Shown here piece after piece: positions 24,393 through 35,705 of a stretch of DNA of 64,000 nt. The first letter of the stretch is position 1, and every line of letters begins with the position of its first letter. The DNA comes from Phycomyces blakesleeanus NRRL 1555(-) (Eukaryota > Mucoromycota > Mucoromycetes > Mucorales > Phycomycetaceae). Under the pieces are notes generated by a model that was not told the DNA's origin, made no database searches, and was given only the letters and a program-made list of their open reading frames with translations. Where the stretch lies: contig NW_017265138.1 in assembly GCF_001638985.1 (NCBI RefSeq), positions 1 to 64,000 on the forward strand. The letters run 5' to 3'. The position numbers and the translations under genes are program-made.

Positions 24393-24638
24393 TCAGCCCA
24401 ATAATTATTACAGTTAGTACTGTAGATAATATCTTAAAGATTGTTACGATAATTATATCATACTGCCGAGTAAACTGTGTCAGATCGATATGGAACTAAT
24501 TTAGTAGAAAATCCTAAAGCTCTAGTATAAAAGAGAAAAGAATAGCTAAGAGCTAAAGAAGTACGATTTATGACTTGATGACATAATTGTAACACCAACA
24601 CTAGTTAAGCAGTAAATACACTCTAATAACCAAATATA
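24393..24638. other. Spacer between MULE and CACTA element 3
   Basis: About 250 bp of unique AT-rich sequence. I see nothing in it. Confidence 0.5.
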
Positions 24639-26293
24639 GTACACTGGAAAAATAGGGTAAATTCATCTGGATCAAATGTACCAAAAATGTAGATGATTGA
24701 GCCGATATCATCACAATTTTTGTGATATATCATTTTGAGCAATGGTACGATATCATCTATGGTGCTGATGCATATCATCATAACAACGGGTACACGAAAA
24801 CCCAATGTAGAACGATTGTCAGTCCGCAAACTATGGAAACTGAATAAATATTGTAGTTATGCTTTACTCCTATCGAGTCTACCTCTTTATGTGTTATATT
24901 TTGAGGTCTATAAAGAGCTAGCATCCCATATTATTATTTTTACCGGGTTTTTTTATTGGCTGCAGAAATGCTTTAAAAACTATCAAAGAGATGATTGTAG
25001 GTTTTTTACAATATAAAGAAATGATGATAGTTGGTTTTTTATACACACAAAAGCAATGAAACTAGGTTTTTTTACAATGGAAAAGAGAAACAAAGCATGG
25101 GTAGATTTTTATAAACAAGTCTCTTTGGTTTGTTTTTTATTTTACTTTTATTTATTTATTTTTTGGAAAAATATTGGGTTATACATTTTTTGTTCAATTT
25201 TGTTTTATTTGATAGGAAAATCTTTTCTAGATAAAAATCCTAATTTCGCGACAGTTTTGATACTATAGCTATTATAATCGCTAATACTTCTTGCTCGCTA
25301 TATATAATTTAAAGCCTTCTGGGAGTAGACATGGAATACATACTTTAATAGTGGGAATGCTATTAAAAAATGATTAATAGAAAAGAAGAATTAGTAAATG
25401 ATTTAAATTGAAATTTCTTCATAAATACTTACAAGACAGAGAAGACTTGACATAAAATTGATATAAACATGTTCTTCAGAACTATAAAGACAATACCAGT
25501 AGTCTTTGAATAGAGATACATTCTAAAAATGAATAATTATTAATATTGTGTGTAGTAAAGGCGTATTTATTAAATATATTGTAGTTAACTTACCAAATAT
25601 TACTGATTATACGTCTTCCTGCATAATATCAGACATAACTAATAAATCGTAATAGAAATAAATATATATTTATGAGGAAGACAAAAGAATAATTTGAATT
25701 TTTTTTAAGAAAAAAACTTATCATCATGTTCGATTAAGAGATGATGAGACTCAATGGAAATGAGTAGCAATGGCTAGACAAACAATATGATGAGTAACAA
25801 AGATCTGTAAGAGAATGATATCTTACCTTGATATATCAGACAGAGTATAGCCAAACAAAGAGACACATATTTGGTATTGAGCTATAAAAGAAAGAAAAAA
25901 TTATAAGTGAAATTGTAAAAACATAAGCAAAAGAGAAACAAAGAAAATATCAATAATAAATGTTGTTAAAAGAAAAAAAAGAAAAAAAAAAGACTTGTCT
26001 TAAAATCCAGTTTGACCCTGACAAAATGTGGGCTGTAAAAAGTAATACTCCAAAAGAAGATGACCACCGTCATCTTGAAATACTACTTTGTGCCTCATTG
26101 AGTTAGAAAAGAAGTTGTCTAAATGTGGATCAAGCGGTTGGGAGATGTGCTTAAATATCAAATGAAAGGTAGAGAGTTAATCTGCACCGCTTATCCTCTT
26201 TACTAGTATGTGAATTTTAAATATGATATAACAAGTGTAGTGAATTGTACAATATTAGTTGAAAATTATTAATATTTATTTTATTAACAGAAA

Positions 26294-27566
26294 ATGACAA
26301 AGCGTATTCCTACTGCTCCCCGCCGACCCAACCTACGCATGAATGCTGTTCTTAATAGCACAATTGCAGGTGTTGTTGCTCCAATTGATACACCAACTCC
26401 AGAAGTAGCAGTTGACACAGCCCCTGAAGTTCAAGTCGCTGTGACCCCAATGGATCACGTCCTTACCTTGTTGGCAGCCAACAATGTTTCGATGCAATCC
26501 TTACAAGAAAATGCAAAAGGAGTGACTGATGCAATAACTCATTTGAAAAATGGCCTGGATTTGTCCAACAAGACAAATGAATTTTTGAAGAACTCGGTCC
26601 TTCAGCTCATGACTGAAAATGCCGAAATAAAAAAGGCAATGACCAGCCAAAATTCCGTGATGCCTTCTGCTGTACCAGCGGATTCTTCTTCTTCCATGGA
26701 TGATGATCTTGACCTTGGAGCGAAACATCATCCCTTGATTTCTGTAAGTAAATTGATAATAATAACATTACTGATTAATATATCTAATACTGTTTTTATA
26801 GTAACTTATCAATAGTTACATCAAGAAACCGAACTTTGTTAGCACAGACCCGCTCAAAGTTGCTGAGAATAATAATAGATCAGCATGGTCAATGACTGGC
26901 ACGTATGGCGATAAGTACAACAAGACACTTGCACTGGCTCTCTTCAAGTACCTGAGACCTCAAAGATGTTGCACAAATGTGTCAAAGAGTGTCATTATGA
27001 ATATAATAAAGAATCACTACCAAAATCAAGTGCGAGTCTTCCGGACCTCAGCAGAGAAGATTATGGCTAGAAATAAAGCTGGAAGATGACGCAACAGAAA
27101 GAAGACCGTAAGTTTTAAAACAAAGTTAATTTACTATTGATTTAATGTTTTAATAAAATATTCTTTGGTAGCTTCTTGACCGTCGTATTATCACGTACCA
27201 GACATACACAGAGGCTATTCATGAGGGCATGAATCGATATGATTGCGGAAATATTCTTTCTATTGACGTGATGTCTGATGGCGAGTCGGATGGAGATAAC
27301 AAAGTGCGGGCATATCGTCCCAGCTGGAGAACTGATGAGGTAATGTTAAACATCTATTTATGTTTTAAAGAAAATAATAATACTTTATTAATACTATTTA
27401 TTCTTTAAACCAGCTCCAGACATTTATTAGTACTATTGATGAACTTACTGTTATCCGTTTGAAGAAAAATTCAGAAAGCTTGAAAAAGCGCATCCCTTAT
27501 GAGAAAGAAGTGAGCATTCCCGAGAATTTGGCAGTCACTTTACCAGATTGGTGCTTTTCAAAATAA
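26294..27566 (+). pseudogene. Accessory gene of CACTA-like element 3, two nonsense codons
   Basis: Exons are 26294-26743, about 26802-27107, 27172-27340 and about 27415-27566. Residues 1-70 are Pro/Val/Ala-rich. A helical stretch follows (QENAKGVTDAITHLKNGLD, NEFLKNSVLQLM), likely a coiled coil. Exon 2 has a basic, BEN-like or Myb-like region (NKTLALALFKYLRPQRCC). The C-terminal part carries DVMSDGESDGD and YRPSWRTDE, shared with the gene at 12552-13762. A TAA opens exon 2 and a TGA at about 27087 follows NKAGR. Both fit C-to-T changes (CAA, CGA). It ends about 200 bp from the end of the transposase gene, tail to tail. Its role as DNA-binding partner is inferred. Confidence 0.65.
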
Positions 27567-27773
27567 ATCATTTTTTTCTTGCCAACTATTTTAGAGTCTT
27601 TTTTCTACTTGTTTATGTTTACGGATTAGCATGATGTATACAGATGCATGTATAGCATGCCAAGTACAAACAAAAATTTATAGAAATAATAAAAAATAAA
27701 CGTGCAGCTATATATATTAGTCTGTATTAATTAATATTTCTTTTTTATACGTGTTTCATTTTTGTATTTGAAT

Positions 27774-30700
27774 CTAAATATATATTTTTCGTGGCAAAGG
27801 AACTACACACATCTGAACTTCGCCTTCTAGACCAAGGTGCTCGCCTACTGCGACTGGATAGCAGATTCTATTCACTGGGAGAATGCTGTTCATGCTGTCA
27901 TCTTCGAACCCCACCTCATTCACCTCAACTCCTTCTCCTGCTCTGGGCTGAAGTAAAACTTCCTTGTACCATCGTACATATGCAAATACATGCTGGCTCG
28001 CATGACCAGCAAACGAGTTTACAGCAGTATTGACAAAGAGGTACTGAATTTGGCCCGCGTATGGCTTGGTACTTCTACCATCACTTGTCTCAAACAAGGC
28101 TTGCATGAACGACCCGCGCTGATTCTTCGTTTTGCTCTTGTAGATTTGCCCAAGAAGATTGATTGATTCAAACTTCTGTATCCGATTGTTAACAAAATCA
28201 TCGGAATGACCAGCCTGACGATAATGAACAAGAGTTTGATCATCGTATGTCTCGCGATAGTATTCCAACAAATGCTTATACTCGGATTCATCCATGGAAA
28301 TCTCCCCCTTTAGAGCTAAAGGAAGTGCGGAAGGGGGCAAAGGCTCGTTTCCCTTGACGATATCAAAGTTGATCTCAGGAGAATCAAGAAAAGCATTGAT
28401 ATCGAATGGGATTGAGGTGGCAGTGGAAGTGGAAGTGGCTATGGAATTGGCAGTGGATGCAGTGAGCTCAAGGATAATCGCCGAATGCTCAGGTCGAATT
28501 ATTGGCAAAGTTTGGCGAATAAGATCTCCCTGGTATGCTTCTTCAAGATACTTCTTCATATAGGTTCCCTCAAACCCGTCTTTTCTATTTGTCGCATAGT
28601 TTTTCAAGATACCATTGCATCTTTCGAAACTAAAAAGCCAATAGCCATAAACCGGGCCAAAGTTCAGTACAGTCTCTCGCAGATGAAGATGGAGATGCAT
28701 GTTTGGCGAAAGGAATGGGGCTTTATACAACTTCTCGCACTCTCTGCAGAAAGCCTCCAAAGATTGATGGGCTTCATCAAGGTGAGCCATGGATATGCTT
28801 GGCATTGAGAGGTACTGGCATGCATTGACAAACGTTGTCCAGTTACCGATATGAGCTTCAGGTAGACGACCACGCAGGAGAACAGGAGAGTACACCAAGC
28901 ACCAAGACTTCCACTCGTCGGCCTTCATGAATGGGAAGCCACGCCCGATCTTTGTCCCTAATGGCGTGTAGTCCTCTGGCAGTACAAGCTTGTCAGCATC
29001 CAACTGCATTTCGGCCAAGTGTGCATCTGTGATGAGACCTGAAGATCTCCATTTCTCCATTATCCTCTTTGCTGTTCCGAGGTACAGGTTGTGCATCGGA
29101 TCGATGACAGTGCACTCCACGAGGTTAAAGTAAACCAGGTCATGCAATTCTGACCATCGGACACCATTTTCCCTCTCCAATCTCTTTCTCTGTGCATCAC
29201 TGCTGGCCATTCTCCACAACTCGGCATCACGGCGGTTTTCGGCATCAGTGCGAGGCACCCACTCAGAAAACACGAACCCAGAGTAGTCCACAGCATTGGA
29301 GTCTGGAAGGCGAGGGAACTGTCGGTTGCACTTATTGCATGCACATGTGCTTGAATGAGAGGTGAACCCACAAGTCTTACGGGCAGCAGGAATGTCGCAG
29401 GCAACAAGAAGAAGGGCAGCACGGACAAGAGCACCAGATGGGCACTGTACGGTAGGCATCACCACACCGCCATACAACTGGTTGAGTTCCGCGACAAGGG
29501 GACGGAGGTAGTGATTGATCTCACTTGTCTTTGCTTCCTTGGGCCCTGGCATGAGACCAACGAGAACAACATTCTCCTTCTTGTACCGTTCTGATCTTGG
29601 CAAGTTGTTGATGCAAAGGTATATCGCACCACAGGAGTAAGTGACCCCATCGAAAGGTTGAAACCAATCGATGTTCATGGTAAGCATTATGGAGCGCTCA
29701 TGATTCACAAACGGTAAACCATTGCTATCCTTCAGACTGTTCCACTTCGTACCGTCGTAAATGTCAAACATCATGCCTGGAACTTGCACTCTGATTCTCC
29801 AATGGTTGATGGTGTCTTCGAATCCAGGGCGGCAAAAAAGGATAGACAATGTTTTGATTATGGAGTTATACATGTAGATCTTTTTGGGGATAGTCAAGGC
29901 TCTTGATGTTGCAAAGAAAAGAGCGTTTCCACATTCTATACCAGAGAGTCTCTCGAAATTACAGCACTCTGGAACAACATCGGACTCTTCGTATACTTTG
30001 TTACAATCGCCACATGCAACAAACCGCTGGACACCTCGAGTCACGTCGCTGAGACCGGTCATAGAGTTGACACCGTTTATACTGAGGGGAAGACGGAAAG
30101 ACTGTCCAAAGTGTGCCAATACTTCGTTAAGAAACTTTAACGGAACAGCACCACCAGAATTGACAACATATTTGGATATGAAGAAGGCAGCAAAAGAAGC
30201 AATGAAAGCATGAGTAGGATCGACTGGCATATTGGATGAAGAAAAGTGCTCTATTTGAAAAAAAAATCAATACTTGTTGACTTTATTGATTTATATGTGC
30301 TTTTTGTACTAACCTCTAACATCATCAGATTCATCGTCAGAAATATCCAAAATGGTTGCTTCAATGACACCCTCATCTTCGCTTTCAGAATCAAACAAGG
30401 AATCAATGTCAAAAAGAGGTAAGTCTTCGGCTGTTTTGTTAGGTAAAAAAGAATCAAATTATTAGATATTATAAATGATTATAAAACTTTAATAAAAATA
30501 CTATGCATACCTTCAACTTGATCTTCGGCATCAACATTGTCTTCAAAGTCAATCTCCATGTCATTGTCATTCGACATTACTTCTATAACTGAGGCTATAT
30601 TATATGAAAATAAATATTTAATTAAAATTGTCTCAATAATAATTTTCTTAAATTTGAACTTACAAGAAGATCCTGACTGATATTGTCTCACGATATCCTG

Positions 30701-30805
30701 TTGTGCATGTCTTCTGAGTGTTTGGGTAGACACCAAAACAAATCCCATGCTATTGGAAGAGCATTTAGAGCACTTGCATTCTGAATTGTTGTTGTTGTTT
30801 GACAT
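27774..30805 (-). CDS. tnp2-type CACTA transposase, reads as intact (939 aa)
   Basis: Four exons join in frame: 30805-30664, 30594-30511, 30430-30314 and 30250-27774, with GT-AG introns of 69, 80 and 63 bp. This gives 2,820 nt with no internal stop. The N-terminus is Asn-rich, then CKCSKC, then an acidic region (EDNVDAEDQVE, DISDDESDD). The large exon has CGDCNKVY, NIDWFQPFDG, MPGPKEAKTSEINHYLRPL, CACNKC, DPMHNLYLGTAKR, MHLHLHLRE and WLFSFERCNG. This is the Transposase_21/tnp2 arrangement. It cleaves DNA at the element ends as a DDE enzyme, by family. Codon use and GC are higher than the flanks. It is the only transposase in the window that I could read through completely. Confidence 0.88.
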
Positions 30806-30882
30806 ATTGTGTGCGTATGTTTTATTTTTTAAGTCTTTAGAATTGACAAGAATAGAAAATTGTTCAGGAACACAATTTAATA

Positions 30883-32232
30883 TACACTCCCAAAACTGAA
30901 ATCACCGACAAAATCTTTGATTTCTACCCCTGAATAAACCATACATCAACTTCATTATGCTATATCTTCTCAAGAAGTTGACAAAATAAAACCAAACATT
31001 GTGTTGCTATAGAAAAATGTATATATATTATAGAATAAAAATAAAAAAATGAGGTTTAATATACGGTATGATCACCACGAGCTTTTATGACTGCTTTAAC
31101 TCTGTCAGGCATACTTGCCACAAGAGTTTGCAGAACTCCAGGGTCAAGCAACTCCCATTCCTGAAGAATACAGGCCTTCAGCTCTTGCACATTGTTAATA
31201 GAGGCCTTTCTCTCTTGAACCTTGGCCTTTAGGGCATGTCAGACATGCTCAATTGGGTTCAAATCTGGACTTTGCGACGGCCAGTAGTCAAATCGTTTAA
31301 TCTCCCAACGGTTTTTCCACCACGTCGTGTAGGACCCAGTATGACAGCTAGCACCATCTTCTTGGAATGTGAACATGGTGTCATGTTCTTCATTCAATTG
31401 TTTGTACCAGGGATTGAAGTCCTTAGACAGACAATTGACGTATGCATCTTGGTCTACAGATCCTTCGATAAACGATAATGGCCCAATGCCACCAGCCCAG
31501 AAACAACCCCATACCATCACGGAACCTTTTCCATACTTTTCTGTTGTTAGTGTATGGCGTTTCTGGTGCCTCTCCCCTCGTTTACGAATTACGGATGGGT
31601 CAGAATCATTGCCTTTCACCATGAACCTCGACTCATCTGACCACACCACTCTGCTCCAGTCTTCGATGCTAAAACTGGCCCTAGCTCTAGCCCAACGCAA
31701 CCGATTCTTTTTCTGCTCACGGGTTAACTTTGGTTTAGATACAGGGGTGTAAGAACCGAAGCCTTTTGCTCGTAGGTATTGGATAACTGTCTGTCTACAG
31801 ACAATAACGCCAGCAGCTCCCAAATTTGCCTGGTGGTATCCATAACTCTCAAAAGGATTACGTCTCACACTCAAACAAAGACTTGTAACGTCTGTTACAC
31901 TAAGTTTCTTTGGTCTCCCAGGTCTGGTCTTTGTCTTGGCTGTTCCAGTAGTCTCCCAGCGCTTTATTTTATCGAAAACTGTAGTTCTAGGAATGTTCAT
32001 ACGGTTTGCGATGTCAGTTGGAGTATGATCGGCTTTTGAGAGCCAAACAATGCCTCCACGCTCAAAATCTGACAGCTCGCGTCTGGAGGGAGTAGTTTTA
32101 ATTCTTTTATTACTTTTCGACATTGGTGGTTAAGTTTGAGGTAAAGGTGTGAGGAAGAGAAAGGTAAAGAATGTTATAAAAAAAGCAGCATGAAAAATGT
32201 GGTTCATCGATGATTTTTATTGTCGGAGTGTA
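30883..32232. mobile_element. Tc1/mariner element nested in CACTA-like element 3
   Basis: Termini CACTCC...GGAGTG run from 30885 to 32230 (1,346 bp), flanked by TA on both sides (30883-30884 and 32231-32232), the standard Tc1 target duplication. The inverted repeats match well only at the outermost ~6 bases and then around CGACAA. It lies about 80 bp upstream of the CACTA transposase start. Confidence 0.9.
31056..32123 (-). pseudogene. Tc1-like transposase with one nonsense codon (355 codons)
   Basis: An N-terminal paired-type double helix-turn-helix region is visible (RRELSDFERGGIVWLSK, TPTDIANRMNIPRTTV, then GRPKKLS as a GRPR-like linker). The catalytic residues are in VVWSDESRF, FQEDGASCHTG and SPDLNPIEH. 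By my count 35 residues separate the second Asp from the Glu, rather than the usual Tc1 34. TGA at 31241-31239 replaces the Trp expected after PIEHV. The frame then continues with HALKAKVQERK to a normal stop at 31056. A single G-to-A change thus truncates the protein about 60 residues short, after the catalytic triad. Confidence 0.9.
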
Positions 32233-32738
32233 TATCTTTCCAAATTACACCAGCTTCCAAAATGACATAGTTTATTCCGGCTGTTAAAATGGGCAGTTCT
32301 CTAAACAGTAATTGATTGCCTCATTCTAAAATACAATAATACACACTTTTGTTAAAACATGTCGTCATGTACATTTTATTAGCTGTAGAGCATATACAAC
32401 AAAAATATTTGTAGTAATATCACGACCATTAACCTCATCATACTTATAAATAAATATTACAACAATAAAAAGCTTTATTATCTCACTCAAAAGATATCAT
32501 TTGGTTTAAGTTTCCTACAACTATTGACTCTGCGACATGGCTACAAGTCCCAAAAAGAAATCTCGCAGACATTTTTTACAAAAAAGAGTAAACTCGTTTT
32601 TTTATCCAATAAAACAGACCGAGCATTATCATCGCCGTCGAAAATAAAAAAGACAAAAGTGATGGAAATTTAAGCTACCACTCCACAAATAATAGTACCC
32701 TACGCCATAGATGAAATTACCCTATTTTTCCAGTGGTA

Positions 32739-34642
32739 ATGCTTTGAAGTATCGAATGTATGAGACTCTGCTATTGGGTCTGAAAGTTGTGCGGACAAAA
32801 TAATGTCATAGTTCTCTACTATGCTTGGTCTATCCTCTGAAGAAAGGATAAGAAGCATATATACATTGTGGGGGATCTCCCTTCTGGAATTCGATTATAT
32901 ATATGAAAAAACAACACTTTTCCAAGGATGTGTTTTGTATCTATTAATTTACAAACCTCTTGCGCTTAATATGAAGAGCTGGTGGACATAAATTAGGAGT
33001 ATTCCCGACTTTTTGTTCGCCTAGTTAAGCGTTGGTAATCTTGTAATTGTAAGCTCCGTAAAAGGATAATAAAGATACTCGGTCAGCCAAAGTCCGAAAC
33101 CATGCTCATAGCATCTTTGGTATACCTGTCTAATATGGCGTGAATCACCAATAAATGCAAATTATAAGATTACAGTTTTTCCAATATTCGATCAATACAT
33201 GCCTGCTATCAAGATTCAATTCACCGCAAATTACGCTGTAAAGACCCAAACAAAGTCTCGTTTAACTGCTCATACTATACATGAATTATTATGCTCAATA
33301 TTGATACACATACCTGTGATTTATTGCTGAAAAAGTGTTGCCAAATGGATAAAGAATACGTTAAATGTTAGGGCGCTACATCAATGGTTTAGAGTATCAG
33401 TGTAATGATTTTATGAGTTAATAAAAGCTTTAATCCAACCTCATAACATACCAATTTATGGGTCCTGAAATTGTAAGCACATTTCCAATTATTATTGGCA
33501 ATAGACTCGTAAATACTGATGGCAGGCCTGTCAAAGTTGGGACCTAATGACATAAACCCCATTGTCACCTGTAATGTAATCTGATATTTGACATTCTGTT
33601 TTTCATATATTATACTTCTACTTCTATTGGGCTTTGTAATCCCAAAAGAAGTATGCCCAGGCCATAGAAGGGTATATTTGGCTCGGTCGCAGCATATACT
33701 AAATATAGAGAGTAAGAGTAAGAGGAAAAGTGTATTTTTGGACAACTGTGTTTCTTTCCTTACAAGCGCATTGGAAGCTTTTTAAGCTTTTGATAAGGCA
33801 CCCTATTGGATCTTAAGCAATGTTGTAAAAAGAGTTTATCTGTTTTGTTAAATACGCAGACCACTTAATACTCCTCATAAAAGTCATTGACATTATTAGG
33901 AAAGCCAAATTGGATACTTAAATTGAGCAATAATACCCCAAAAGTATCTGTATCATCAATTGTTGTCTGTCCGTTTCTTTTTGAGGAGGGAGGGCATGCT
34001 TTGATTCGATATCTTGACTTTCAGTAAGGCACGTAACTATCCTCAAGGCAGCAAGTAATTATATATATATATATATATAATTACATCGATTGCTTTATTC
34101 AGATTATTATTGAGCGCATTATTATCGTAGACGGCTCTTATTCTATGAATAATGGAAGCGCTATTTCTTAGATCCAAAGGACAATTTTCATTGAGCTGCG
34201 ACTGTGGTCAGTGAGACTCTATTTAGCACAGAAGCTCGTTAGTAAGGAACACAATATACTCTTGGGTAAAATTTTATTGTGGATTTAATAAAATACATAA
34301 ATTGCAAGAAGTTGATATCTACATTCTGATTTATTGTAATTATTGTTTATTAGTTATAATGTAAGATATCAGCCACATTTTGTTTAGTAAATTAAAGATA
34401 CTTTACCGATAGTAATAATAGTAGTATTGAAATCAAGGTAAAAAGAGTATATCAAATGTAACACCTTTTTTTATATGTTAAAAGATTCCTTAATCTAACC
34501 AAGTCATGTTACTGTTACCTTGTTCACTTTGGCTGTTTATTCTTCTTTAATCTTGCTTTAAATATATTTAAATATTCGTTTCATATAAAGCTCCTATATA
34601 AATATATAGTATAATTTACACGCAGACAAATACATATATATT
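32739..34642. other. Intergenic, mostly unique AT-rich sequence
   Basis: The only notable items are the small secreted-type frame at 33389-33745 and a perfect (AT)n palindrome at about 34058-34084. I see no transposon termini. Confidence 0.5.
33389..33745 (-). CDS. Possible small secreted protein (about 105-118 aa)
   Basis: The frame starts MSKNTLFLLLLLSIFSICC, a good signal peptide with cleavage expected near residue 19-20. The rest has two cysteines close together (NNNWKCAYNF, HKLVCYE). A GTATGT donor after THKL and a TAG acceptor about 70 bp on would instead end the protein at RPNI. I know no family for it. Its location between transposons and weak context make it a low-confidence gene. 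Confidence 0.3.
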   Translation of the reverse strand: MSKNTLFLLLLLSIFSICCDRAKYTLLWPGHTSFGITKPNRSRSIIYEKQNVKYQITLQVTMGFMSLGPNFDRPAISIYESIANNNWKCAYNFRTHKLVCYEVGLKLLLTHKIITLIL

Positions 34643-35388
34643 GGGGGTACTCAGCCAGATTGATCGATCAAATTCTTGTGTGAATCTTGGCCAATGGTAT
34701 CAATTTGTAGTTGAGGACACCAAAAGACAAAAGTACAAAATTCGTACAAAATTCATAGATTTTTATAGCATTTATAGAATAATCTTTGCACATTCTGATT
34801 TCTTCTTTGAACCTGTAGGCATCTAGACTCTCGAAGAAATCAAGTGCTCTTTCCCTTTACTCAACATCTGGCAATACATTGTCAACCTTGTGTATGTATT
34901 TATTGGCTTTAAGTGTTCGTTTAAGCTCCTTCGCGGCAGTCATCTGCTCCAACTTTATATTAACTTCCTTTTTGATTACTTCTAAAATATCTTTAATAAG
35001 TTCGTCTGCACTTGCTGATAAAGACTCTACCAGTGTTTTTTTTTCACGATAAATTCCCTGATTTTATGCGATTTCTTCAAGGCATCAATTGCTTGTTGCT
35101 TTGTACTATATTTTGGCATGTAAGATGGAGAGAAAGAAGTATTATATAACTTTTGGCAATAAATTCTATGATTTATTAAGGAGAAAAATAAAAACAGTAT
35201 CGTATTGCATATAAAAAGTAAGGATTAGGTTAATCAGAGAGCCGTACGTTTTTCGATCAAAATTTGATCGAAATTTGATCTTTCAAAAAGACGATCAAAT
35301 TTTTATCGTCGCTATTACAATTGTAGTCCAATAATATGGCGTTCTGAATTCAAAATTTGATCGATCAATCTGGCTGAGTACCCCCATT
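34640..35388. mobile_element. 743-bp inverted-repeat element (34643-35385) with decayed ORF
   Basis: A perfect ~32-bp inverted repeat starts GGGGGTACTCAGCCAGATTG at 34643 and is mirrored to 35385. ATT flanks both ends, a possible 3-bp duplication. The interior is almost filled by one broken minus-strand frame. Related GGGGTACTCA termini recur at about 57205, so this is a family. The superfamily is undetermined; a 3-bp duplication would fit PIF/Harbinger-like elements. Confidence 0.75.
34700..35119 (-). pseudogene. Broken helical protein gene inside the 743-bp element
   Basis: It starts MPKYSTKQQAIDALKKSHK at 35119. After IVKKK the frame is shifted by one base at an A9 run (about 35036-35044). 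It then reads TLVESLSADELIKDILEV and on to NVLPDVE. A TAA at 34859-34857 follows (CAA expected), and RERALDFFESLDAYRFKEE continues in the same frame. Composition is strongly helical and charged. I do not recognise it. An accessory or transposase fragment is the simplest guess. Confidence 0.55.
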
Positions 35389-35705
35389 ATATATAAAAGC
35401 TAAAGACCCTTTTTTTTCACCATTTCTTTATATGTATTCTAACAAAGAGGCTAAAAGAAGTCAATATTATAATACCTATTTATCAATTTTACTGTTTCAA
35501 TATTTATAAGTATATAAAGCGTGAGATATTTGTATTAATGAATTATGGTTTTAATAAACAGTGAGAATGTGTGTATAACACATAGCATATATATCTTGTG
35601 TATATATATTTAAAAATTTAAAATTAAGAATATTCATATATACTTTTATTTATTTATTTTTTATTTTTCTCTCTCTCTCTTTCAATATTTTTTTTATCTT
35701 TCACC

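Larger units (their letters stand above)
24639..32738. mobile_element. CACTA-like element 3 (24642-32735) with GTA target duplication
   Basis: The left end CACTGGAAAAATAGGGTAA starts at 24642 and the right end is its inverted copy ending at 32735, matching about 26 of 28 positions. GTA lies on both sides (24639-24641 and 32736-32738), the 3-bp duplication expected of CACTA elements. It is 8.09 kb including the nested Tc1-like element, about 6.75 kb without it. Gene order matches element 1: accessory and transposase converge. 24700-26290 is the left subterminal region, with no clear gene but repeated GGTTTTTT-type motifs. Confidence 0.92.
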
